Assembly (NCBI GenBank): GCA_902763655.1
Contig: CACWSW010000003.1
Coordinates: 1-37,438, forward strand
Reading direction: 5' to 3'
From: an uncultured bacterium
GTDB lineage: Bacteria; Verrucomicrobiota; Kiritimatiellia; RFP12; UBA1067
DNA length: 37,438 bases
A program made the position numbers and the translations under genes. Each line of letters begins with the position of its first letter. Positions within the stretch are counted from its first letter, which is position 1. Of this stretch, positions 16,358 to 23,349 are shown piece by piece. The notes below the pieces were generated by a model. The model saw nothing but the letters and a program-made list of their open reading frames with translations. It had not been told where the DNA came from and searched no databases.

Positions 16358-16950
16358 AGCCAGCCTCCATTCTTCAGCATTTCCACCCTTGCGGCGGAAA
16401 GCACGCTCTCCGTTCCGTTGCGCCGCCATATCAGGTCGAGATTTGTCCTGGTGGCGTCGAACACGTACGCCTTGTCCGCCAACGCCGCGTAGTCGCGCAG
16501 GTTTTCCCGCGAACGCTCGTAGCGCCGCATCACGTCGTCGCGCGGCACGTCGTGCCCGCCGTCGAGGACGCGGTGCCGTATGCGCACGGGCAGCATCGCC
16601 GCCACCGGCATCCAAAGGTAATAGAGGTGGATCTCGTAGCCGCGCGCCTTCGCGTCCGCGAGCAGCTTCAAGTGTCCGCGCCCGGAGAGCGTCGTCTCGA
16701 ATCCGAACGACTCGCCAGCGGCTATGAGCTCCGCGATTCGCGCAAGCGTCAACTTGCCTGCCTTGATCGCAGAGAGGCGGATGTCCGTCGGCGAGAGGCC
16801 CTGCGCCACCAGGTCCGGGTTCACGTACTCAATCGACCCCGCGTAGTCCGGCAGGAACCGCAGCGCGAACGTGGACTTGCCGGAGCCGTTCGGTCCCGCC
16901 ACGACATGACAGACATTGGGTTTTGCGGCTCTGGTCTCGGTCGGTTTCAT
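16354..16950 (-). CDS. Zeta-toxin-like P-loop kinase (COG4185 type)
   Basis: A 198-residue P-loop kinase. The Walker A motif is GPNGSGKST (19-27, Lys25). VNPDLVAQGLS (44-53) contains the Asp that acts as base in Zeta toxins, GFETTLSG (83-90) has the equivalent of the substrate-binding Glu, and the basic helix VPRDDVMRRYERS (135-147) supplies lid arginines. Known Zeta proteins phosphorylate UDP-N-acetylglucosamine and poison peptidoglycan synthesis. All key residues are intact, so it should be active. It is tied by ATGA overlap to the coiled-coil gene upstream and by GTGA to its partner downstream, inside a pilus/envelope operon. That position suggests a housekeeping role in envelope control as an alternative to a selfish toxin. 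Confidence 0.85.
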   Translation of the reverse strand: MKPTETRAAKPNVCHVVAGPNGSGKSTFALRFLPDYAGSIEYVNPDLVAQGLSPTDIRLSAIKAGKLTLARIAELIAAGESFGFETTLSGRGHLKLLADAKARGYEIHLYYLWMPVAAMLPVRIRHRVLDGGHDVPRDDVMRRYERSRENLRDYAALADKAYVFDATRTNLDLIWRRNGTESVLSAARVEMLKNGGWL

Positions 16951-17927
16951 TTCTTGCCCGTGTAGCCTGGCACAAGCGACTTCAGCGCCTCGAGGTACGC
17001 CTCGGCGTCACCTGTACGCCCATCCTTCATCGCCTGTCGGATAAGGGCCTCAAGGCGCGATACCACGAACTTCTCTTCCTCTGCCCGGCGCTCGTCCGCC
17101 GCCTTGTCGGCCTTGCCTGCCGCCTCGGCCAGGCGCCTATCCGCTAGCGTCGGCGGCTTCTCTGGCGCAGCCGGCACGCCCTCGCGCAGGATCCGTCTGC
17201 GGATGGCCTCCTCTTCGGCGTACTTGGCGTCCTTCTTCGCCATCTCGGCAAGCTCCGCCTCGCGCGCCGCCTCGTTCTGCTCCATCAGCTGCAGAAGCGT
17301 CTTGTTCGGACGCGTCTCCTCCTCGCGCCGGCGCAGCTCCTCCTGGAGCTGCTCCACTTCAACGAGCTTCGACGCGTAGTCGGCCTTCTGGAGCGCCAAG
17401 ACGTTGCTCGTGGCAAGTATCTTCTGCAAATCGAGCTCGATCATGTGCGCGGCTACCTGCGCCGTCTGAAGCTCCGCCTGCTTCGCGGCGTTCGTGGCCG
17501 CCGCATGCTCGGCCAAAGCCTCGGCTTCCGCCTTACGGGCCTCCGCAGCCTTGCGTTCGGACTCCGCCTTGCGGGCAGCAGCCAGCGCGGTCTCCTTCTC
17601 GGCCTCGGCCTTCTTCGCGTCGGCAGCCTTAGCCTCCGCCTCTGCCTTTGCCTCCGCCTCGGCGGCAAGCCGCTCCTGACGGGCGTTCAGCGCAGCCGTC
17701 TCGTTGGACTTCGCGGCCGCCGCGTCGGCCGCCGCCTTCTTCTGCTCTGCCTCGGCCTTCTTCTTCTCGGCCTCGGCCTTCTTCTGGGCAGCCTCCGCCT
17801 TGCGCGCCACGAGCTCCAGCTCCTGGTTCTTCTGCTCGCCGGCCTTAACGTAGGTGTAGGCCGCTCCGCCGACAAGTATCACGGCAACTATTATGACAAG
17901 TGCGTACTTCACGTCTGCCGCCCTCAC
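16947..17927 (-). CDS. Membrane-anchored Ala/Glu/Lys-rich coiled-coil protein
   Basis: A 326-residue protein from a GTG at 17927 overlapping the secretin stop (GTGA). One membrane helix (about residues 8-26) is followed by a very long coiled coil of A, K, E and Q (28-250) and a helical tail ending in SLVPGYTGKK. The composition resembles TolA-like or periplasmic spacer proteins. No catalytic motif is visible. Its place between the secretin and the Zeta-like kinase, and the similar charged tail on the secretin, suggest it may reach across the periplasm toward the secretin complex. That is inference; it could also be a structural filament. Low-complexity sequence makes homology hard to judge. 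Confidence 0.75.
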   Translation of the reverse strand: MRAADVKYALVIIVAVILVGGAAYTYVKAGEQKNQELELVARKAEAAQKKAEAEKKKAEAEQKKAAADAAAAKSNETAALNARQERLAAEAEAKAEAEAKAADAKKAEAEKETALAAARKAESERKAAEARKAEAEALAEHAAATNAAKQAELQTAQVAAHMIELDLQKILATSNVLALQKADYASKLVEVEQLQEELRRREEETRPNKTLLQLMEQNEAAREAELAEMAKKDAKYAEEEAIRRRILREGVPAAPEKPPTLADRRLAEAAGKADKAADERRAEEEKFVVSRLEALIRQAMKDGRTGDAEAYLEALKSLVPGYTGKK

Positions 17928-20900
17928 TTGTCCTTCTTCGGCTGCTCAGGCTTCGGCTGCTCGGCAACAGGCTTGGGAGGGACGCGCTCCTGCGCGTCCG
18001 CATGAGGAGCCGCCGTCTCGGCGGCGGTCGCGCTAGAGCGCGACCCTCCCGCATTCTCCGCCTCCTTCAGCGCCTCGGCGTCCTTCTTCAGCGTCTCCCC
18101 GGGCGGCAGGGGCTTGCCCTTTTCCTGCTGCTCCTTGATGAACTTGTTGTACTCGTTGTCGCGCATGGCGGCTTCGTCCGCCTCCTTGACCGCCTTCTCG
18201 GCCTTCTCCATGTCCTTCTTCTTCAGCTCGTCCACAAACTCCTTCAGGTCTTTCTGTTCCTCCAACTGCTTCTCAAACGCCTCCTTCTGCTCCTTCTCCA
18301 TCTCTTCCTTGTGGACTTCAAGCCATGCCTTGCGCTCCTCATCGCTCATCTTCTCGAGCTTGCGCGCGCGGTCCATCTTCGCCTTCTCGATGGCGAGCTT
18401 CGTCTTGCGCTCCTCGTCCTGCTTCTTCCATTCATCCTGGAAGCGGCGCAGCTGCTCCCTGCGAGAAACGGGATCCGCCAACGGCGACGCCGACCAACCG
18501 TCATCCTCCCACGGGCGCGGATCGCTGAGAGCCTTCTTCCTGCGCAACGCCTCAGCCTGCGACGACTCCGCGTCGTCTAGTACGTACGGCGTAATGAACA
18601 CCAGAAGTTCTGATCGCGCATCCTTATGCGTAACGCTACCGAACAACCACTTCCCGATCCAAGGAATATCCTTCAGAATCGGAATGCCGCTCTCGGAGTC
18701 AACGTTCGTCTTCTTTGTCAGACCTCCCATCACAATCGTCTGGCGGTTCTCCACCGACACGTCTGATGACATTTTACGCGTGGTGACGGTTGCATAGGGA
18801 TCTGTGCCGCCCGACTCATTCGGCACATTCTGGTCGGCACCCTGCGTCTCAAACGTCTCTTCAATTGTCAACATGACGGTCCCGTTCGGATTAATCTTTG
18901 GCGTCACTTTCACCGTCAAGCCGATGTCACGTTTTTCGTAATTTCGAACCTGAGTGCCGGAATATGTCGAACCAGAATATTGGTAACCGCTGAAGAGATA
19001 GATCATATCCGTCGCTTCTATCGTAGCTTCCTTATTGTCCACCGTCATCAAAATTGGCGAAGCCAACACTTTTGACTTGCTATCAGACTTGGCGGCCTGA
19101 ATAATCGCACTCAAATCAAGTTTTTTGGACGTCAAGAAATAGTTGATTCCGCCGCCTATTGGATTGGCAGTCCCAGTCGTGAAGGCACTCGCCATCGAAA
19201 TCAGTTCGGAAGAAGACATGTTGCTCGTGTCGATGCCTGCTGCCTTCATGGCGCTAATCTTGTCGGACATAGACTCGCCAATGCCTGTGTAGCTCTTCAG
19301 AGTTGAAGATGCCGAGCCACCGCCACCGCCAAGCATGTCGCCGTCGGCAAAGAATGCATTTCGAACCGTCGATCGCACCACCTCCATTGCTGGTGTGTCA
19401 CTCGCGGAATATGTTGTTCCACCAATAGTTGTGGTGTATCCTGAAGGGCCAGTGCGATCTGTAAGAAGCCCTGTTGTGTTATCTTTCAAGTAATATAATG
19501 GTTGTCCGTAGGAATTCTTAGCCGGAGCGGTAGAATACGTCGTATGCTTGTTCTGCTTAATCCAATCCACGCCTGTCTGTAGATCGTCACCTAGCTCGAT
19601 CTGCACGATCACCGTCTCCAATAGCACTTGGCTAAGCTTGACGTCCATGTTGTCGATCACCTCGCGGATGGCGCGCATGTCGGCCTTGCGGGCCATCACG
19701 ACGATGCCGTTGATGCGCTTGTCGGCAAGCACCTTCACGTTGTCCTTGTTGAGTTCGCCGAGGCGCGAGGCGTTCGCGTTCTGGAACGTGGGATTGTTGG
19801 AAGAGCCCGTGCGACGCTGCGTGTTCTGCGTTGTGCCGCGCGTGAGGTTGCTGTTCGCCGTGCCGCCCTTCTGCGTGTTGGCGTTCGTGTTGTTCTTGGA
19901 CTGAGAGGAGGAACTGCCACCGGCGCCGATGAGGTCGTTGAGCATGGACTCCACGTCCTCGGCGTCGGCGTACTTGAGGCGGATCACGTCGATCTGCACC
20001 TCGGGCGTCGTCTCCACGTCTAGCGTCTGGATAACCTTGTCGAAGAAGTCCATGTTCGCCTTGTTCGTGATGACGATGAGCTTGTTGGAGCGCTCGTCGG
20101 CGAGGATGAGCACCTTGCCGCGGATCATGCCGCGGTCGGCATCGGAGACTGCCGCCACGAGGTTGGCGTTCGGCGTGTTGGCAGGAGTCTCTGGCTTCTG
20201 CTGTCCAAGACGGTTGGGGAGGTTCAGCAGACGGCCAGGCTGCTGCGGCGGCGTGCTCTTGCCGAAGCCGAGCCCGCCGGACGTCTTCGCGCCGGAAGTC
20301 TCCTTCTGCGTCTCCTTCTGGGACTCGGTGACGATCGTCTCTAGCGCGGTCTTGATGTCGGTCGCCACGGCGTACTCGATCTGGCGCACGAACACGTCCT
20401 CCGTCACGGGCGTCGCCACGTCGAGGTCCTTGATGATCTCGAGCATCCGGTTGACGTTCTCCTGCGTGTCCGTCACGAGGATCGAGTTCGTCCGCTCGAA
20501 CGCCTGCAGCTGGCCGTTGGGATCCTTGAATCCCTCGATGGCCTTCTGCGCCTCCTCCGTGGTGATGTTCACGAGGCGGATCATCTGGCTCACCACCTTG
20601 CCCTTCTCGGACAGGGGCTTGCCGGGCATGTTCATCAGGATCGGGTTGCCTTGCGTGCGCAGCGTCTTGCGCTGGAGCGCGCGCAGAAACTTGTCGCCGA
20701 ACGGCTCCAGAACGACGCCGTTCATCGTGAGCGTCACCTCGATGGCCTCCATGTACTCCTCCTTCGAGAGGAGCTGGCCTTCGAGCGACTTGAGGGTGAT
20801 CGTCACCTTCGGAAGGTCAGGCGCGGGGATGATCGTCTTCTGGCACTGCTCGGCGTAGGCGTCAAGCACCAGCTCCAGCGGCGCCTGGTTGAACACGAGC

Positions 20901-21151
20901 GCCGGCACGCCGTTGGTGCCCCTCGGCGCGTTCTTGATCGCCTCCTTCGCCTCTTCGTCGGAAGGCGCGGCCTGCTGCTGGGCCGCCGCAGAGGCGGCAC
21001 CAGGGCGCATCGTGCCGGGACGCCGATTCAGGAACGGGCTGCGCCGCAGGCCCTGGGGGCCACCCTGCTGCCCTCCCTGCTGGGCCTGTCCCCAGCCCGT
21101 GGACACAAGCAGGCACAGGCATGCCGTCAAAAGAAATCCAAATCTCTTCAT
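17924..21151 (-). CDS. Type IV pilus/type II secretion secretin with long charged C-terminal tail
   Basis: A 1075-residue outer-membrane secretin (PilQ/GspD family). A signal peptide (1-23) and a Gln/Gly/Pro-rich linker are followed by N-domains (about 60-520) separated by Thr/Gln-rich and Asn/Ser-rich linkers. The secretin pore domain comes next (about 530-857), with VLLETVIVQIELGD, a beta-lip region and the hallmark IPILKDIPWIGKWLFGS, then FITPYVLDD. The last 217 residues are a Lys/Glu-rich coiled coil, far longer than usual. The ATG at 21151 overlaps the pilO stop. Bases coding for the pore domain (about 18590-19560) are clearly less GC-rich than the rest. Akkermansia has a comparable PilM/PilO/secretin locus (Amuc_1098-1102). 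Confidence 0.93.
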   Translation of the reverse strand: MKRFGFLLTACLCLLVSTGWGQAQQGGQQGGPQGLRRSPFLNRRPGTMRPGAASAAAQQQAAPSDEEAKEAIKNAPRGTNGVPALVFNQAPLELVLDAYAEQCQKTIIPAPDLPKVTITLKSLEGQLLSKEEYMEAIEVTLTMNGVVLEPFGDKFLRALQRKTLRTQGNPILMNMPGKPLSEKGKVVSQMIRLVNITTEEAQKAIEGFKDPNGQLQAFERTNSILVTDTQENVNRMLEIIKDLDVATPVTEDVFVRQIEYAVATDIKTALETIVTESQKETQKETSGAKTSGGLGFGKSTPPQQPGRLLNLPNRLGQQKPETPANTPNANLVAAVSDADRGMIRGKVLILADERSNKLIVITNKANMDFFDKVIQTLDVETTPEVQIDVIRLKYADAEDVESMLNDLIGAGGSSSSQSKNNTNANTQKGGTANSNLTRGTTQNTQRRTGSSNNPTFQNANASRLGELNKDNVKVLADKRINGIVVMARKADMRAIREVIDNMDVKLSQVLLETVIVQIELGDDLQTGVDWIKQNKHTTYSTAPAKNSYGQPLYYLKDNTTGLLTDRTGPSGYTTTIGGTTYSASDTPAMEVVRSTVRNAFFADGDMLGGGGGSASSTLKSYTGIGESMSDKISAMKAAGIDTSNMSSSELISMASAFTTGTANPIGGGINYFLTSKKLDLSAIIQAAKSDSKSKVLASPILMTVDNKEATIEATDMIYLFSGYQYSGSTYSGTQVRNYEKRDIGLTVKVTPKINPNGTVMLTIEETFETQGADQNVPNESGGTDPYATVTTRKMSSDVSVENRQTIVMGGLTKKTNVDSESGIPILKDIPWIGKWLFGSVTHKDARSELLVFITPYVLDDAESSQAEALRRKKALSDPRPWEDDGWSASPLADPVSRREQLRRFQDEWKKQDEERKTKLAIEKAKMDRARKLEKMSDEERKAWLEVHKEEMEKEQKEAFEKQLEEQKDLKEFVDELKKKDMEKAEKAVKEADEAAMRDNEYNKFIKEQQEKGKPLPPGETLKKDAEALKEAENAGGSRSSATAAETAAPHADAQERVPPKPVAEQPKPEQPKKDK
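17975..18050 (+). repeat. Three-hairpin palindromic element inside the secretin gene
   Basis: Seventy-six bases bounded by GGGAGGG and CCCTCCC. They contain three hairpins: GGACGCG/CGCGTCC (17980-17999), GCCGCC/GGCGGC (18009-18025) and GTCGCGCT/AGCGCGAC (18027-18044). The middle hairpin matches the first module of the intergenic repeats at 34239 and 35756. On the minus strand it is read in frame near the secretin C-terminus. Confidence 0.7.
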
Positions 21152-21711
21152 TTGCTTTTTCCTTTCGCTTCTTCTTCTTCCTCGCGCAGGTACGCGCAAC
21201 ATATCGTCATCTTGCCCTTGAGGTAGCCGGTGTTCTTGCCGGAGTTCGAGACGCCGATCGACCGCACGTCGAACATGGCGTGATCGGCCGTCTCGAGCGC
21301 ATACAGGAACTTCACGAGGCTCTGGAGCGACGCTGTCCACTCGAGGTCGATCTCGAGCTTGTTAAGCACGCCCTCCTGCTCCTCCTTGCCGTAGTTCTGC
21401 CGCGACACGGCAACGTTGTTTTCGCTCGCGATGCTTCCAAGGCGCCCCATCCACGTCGCGTTCGCGAGCTCGTTCTCTCCCAGCACCGGGATCTTCTCCT
21501 CTTCCTCCTGGTACTGCTGCTGCAGCTCGTCGCGGCGGGCGATGAGGTTAGCCTCCTTCCGGTAGGTCTTCACCGCAGCGTCGTATGCCTTGGCCGACTT
21601 CGCCCAGTCGCGCTCGAAGGTCATGAACCACAGGACCGCGGCCAGCCCGTAAAGGGCCAGCACAACGACCGCCAGCACGATGGCAATGTCTCTCAACGAC
21701 ATCTTTCCCAT
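21148..21711 (-). CDS. PilO-like inner-membrane pilus assembly protein
   Basis: A 187-residue protein with one N-terminal membrane helix (about 8-30), a periplasmic coiled coil (40-85, many E and Q) and a small alpha/beta domain ending in strands (KMTICCAYLRE). This is the PilO/GspM layout; the neighbours (PilM-PilN fusion upstream, secretin downstream) support it. PilO pairs with PilN to align the inner-membrane platform with the secretin. Akkermansia Amuc_1100 is a known PilO-fold protein of such a locus, though I cannot say this is its orthologue. It begins one base after the pilM stop and ends in an ATGA overlap. Confidence 0.8.
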   Translation of the reverse strand: MGKMSLRDIAIVLAVVVLALYGLAAVLWFMTFERDWAKSAKAYDAAVKTYRKEANLIARRDELQQQYQEEEEKIPVLGENELANATWMGRLGSIASENNVAVSRQNYGKEEQEGVLNKLEIDLEWTASLQSLVKFLYALETADHAMFDVRSIGVSNSGKNTGYLKGKMTICCAYLREEEEEAKGKSK

Positions 21712-21712
21712 G

Positions 21713-23236
21713 TCAGCGCGCCTTCTTTCTGCCGCTGGCGCGGCGCACCTTCGGTTCGTCCTCGTCCGGCTCCTTGAGCGTCGCGAGTATCTTGAACTGG
21801 TTCTTGCTCATGCCGCCGGGGATCTCCACCCCGCCCGGAAACAGCTTCTCGCCCTCGGCGTCGCTCAGCTCGTGCAGGGCCCTCTGGTAGTCGAGCGCGT
21901 TCTGCGAGTCCGCGATCACCTGGAGCGCCACATCCTCGTCGCGCGTGTAGCGGAACTCGCGCAGGCGGATGTCGTCGCCCTCCGGCATCGCGTCCGTGAT
22001 CCGCTTCAGGAGCATCAGCGCGCCGTGCTCGCGGTCGCTGTATCCCTTCACCATGTCGAGCTTGGTCTGGATGCTCTTCGCGTCCTTGTAGGCGGCCTGG
22101 TGCCGCTTCGACATGGCCGCCTGCCGAGAAGTCATCTGGCCGTACACGAACGGCACGCCGAAGAAGACGCCCATGACGGCCAGCCATATGGCCATGGCCA
22201 CAGACACGCCGACCGTCAGCTTCTTCTTGAAGCGCGCCTCGCGCAGCGCCGCCGTCCATGCCGCCGGCGTCACGTCGCACGTAGCGCCCTCGATCGCACG
22301 CTGCGCCACGCCCTCGACCGACTCGTACTCGTCCTCGGCCGTCTCGGCCGTGCGCACCGGACCGAACACCGCAAGCTTCTCGAGCATCGCCGCATCAACG
22401 GGCGTTTCTGAGAACACCACCACGTCTTCGATCGGACGCACCCCGCCGAACGCCTCTCCCTGCAGAAGGGAGAGCGTAACGTCGCGCACCAGCTCTTCCG
22501 GCGTCCTCGCCTCGCATCCGAGCCCGCGCAGGAACACGGGCGCGCCGTCGTCCAGCACCAAGATGTCCCACCCGTCGTCCAGGTTCATCATCACCAGGCG
22601 GCGGGATGCGCCTTCCTTCGCGCATATCTGCGGCCAGAAGGCGCGGAGTCGCCCGAGTGCCGTGATGTCCGTCTTCGTCACGCGCACCTTCGCCGCCGCG
22701 AGCGCCTCCGAGATGTCCTCGGCCGCCGCTTCCGGGAGCGCCGCCGCCACGGCCACTATCTCCCTGTCCGTCTCCGCCACCGTCTCCACGCCAGTCACGA
22801 GCGGCTCGTCGGGGAACGGTGAAATCTTCTGGAGCTCCTCCTGCGCCGTCTCCTCCAGGTCCTCTCGCTCGTCCACCGGCACGCGGATGACCTTCACCAG
22901 GAGCCGCGAAAGCGGAACGGAAAGTATGAACTCGCGCGTCTTGAACGCCGTTGCCGCCTCGTGAAACGTCTGCGCGATGAGATCCGCCTGGGAAGGAGCG
23001 TCGAATTCGGCACCGTCCTCTTCGCCGCCAAGACGGTGGCCATCCACGTCCGCATCGTTGCCGTCCGCAGCGGGAGGGACGCGCTCCTGCGCGTCCGCAC
23101 CATCCTCCTCGCCAGCCTCCGGATCGAGCAGCCACGTCTCGGAAAGCTGCCGCGCAAACTCGCCGCCGGACTCCGCCAGGCGCACGCCACGCAGCAACTT
23201 TCCTTCGAGGGCCAAGACTGTCACTTCTTTTGCCAT
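21713..23236 (-). CDS. PilM-PilN fusion (GspL-like) pilus assembly protein
   Basis: A 507-residue protein. Residues 1-330 form an actin-like cytoplasmic domain of the PilM/GspL type (FILSVPLSRLLVKVIRVP; VETVAETDREIVAVAAALPE; LVMMNLDDGWDILVLDDG). One membrane helix spans about 341-363, and a PilN-like periplasmic part follows, ending in a basic tail. PilM and PilN are separate genes in most pili; here they are one, as in GspL. Residues 40-80 are an acidic insertion that includes DAQERVPP, encoded by a palindromic repeat also found in the secretin gene. It is the first gene of the pil/Zeta/mla operon; no pilin, PilB, PilC or PilT gene is in the window. Confidence 0.85.
   Translation of the reverse strand: MAKEVTVLALEGKLLRGVRLAESGGEFARQLSETWLLDPEAGEEDGADAQERVPPAADGNDADVDGHRLGGEEDGAEFDAPSQADLIAQTFHEAATAFKTREFILSVPLSRLLVKVIRVPVDEREDLEETAQEELQKISPFPDEPLVTGVETVAETDREIVAVAAALPEAAAEDISEALAAAKVRVTKTDITALGRLRAFWPQICAKEGASRRLVMMNLDDGWDILVLDDGAPVFLRGLGCEARTPEELVRDVTLSLLQGEAFGGVRPIEDVVVFSETPVDAAMLEKLAVFGPVRTAETAEDEYESVEGVAQRAIEGATCDVTPAAWTAALREARFKKKLTVGVSVAMAIWLAVMGVFFGVPFVYGQMTSRQAAMSKRHQAAYKDAKSIQTKLDMVKGYSDREHGALMLLKRITDAMPEGDDIRLREFRYTRDEDVALQVIADSQNALDYQRALHELSDAEGEKLFPGGVEIPGGMSKNQFKILATLKEPDEDEPKVRRASGRKKAR
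23072..23099 (+). repeat. Palindromic module inside pilM, identical to one in the secretin gene
   Basis: Twenty-eight bases starting GGGAGGGACGCG are identical to 17975-18002, including the 7-base stem GGACGCG/CGCGTCC. Both copies are read in the same frame, giving DAQERVPP in each protein. Confidence 0.8.
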
Positions 23237-23292
23237 TGAGGTATTATCTCATTTTACGGCCGTTCGCGCAAGCGGAACGTGCCACCAATGAA

Positions 23293-23298
23293 ATTATA
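23293..23298 (-). promoter_or_regulatory. Candidate -10 of the pil/Zeta/mla operon
   Basis: TATAAT on the minus strand, 57 bases before the pilM ATG at 23236, with no convincing -35. A second candidate, GATAAT at 23243-23248 with TTGCGC 17 bases upstream, would start transcription on the ATG itself. Confidence 0.4.
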
Positions 23299-23349
23299 TG
23301 CGAACGCCGCCGAACGATGACGCGCCCGTACCGAAAGCGCGGGGCACGC

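Noticed and set aside
16358-16615. N-terminal extension of the kinase partner protein
   Set aside because: It lies wholly within the kinase gene in another frame; the GTG at 16357 matches the overlap pattern of the operon.
16354-16950. Calling the Zeta-like kinase a classical epsilon-zeta toxin-antitoxin system
   Set aside because: The order is kinase first, no epsilon-like three-helix protein is present, and both genes are locked into an envelope operon.
17975-18050. CRISPR or tandem repeat array
   Set aside because: No regular spacer pattern; the hairpins are single modules. No CRISPR array or cas gene is visible anywhere in the window.
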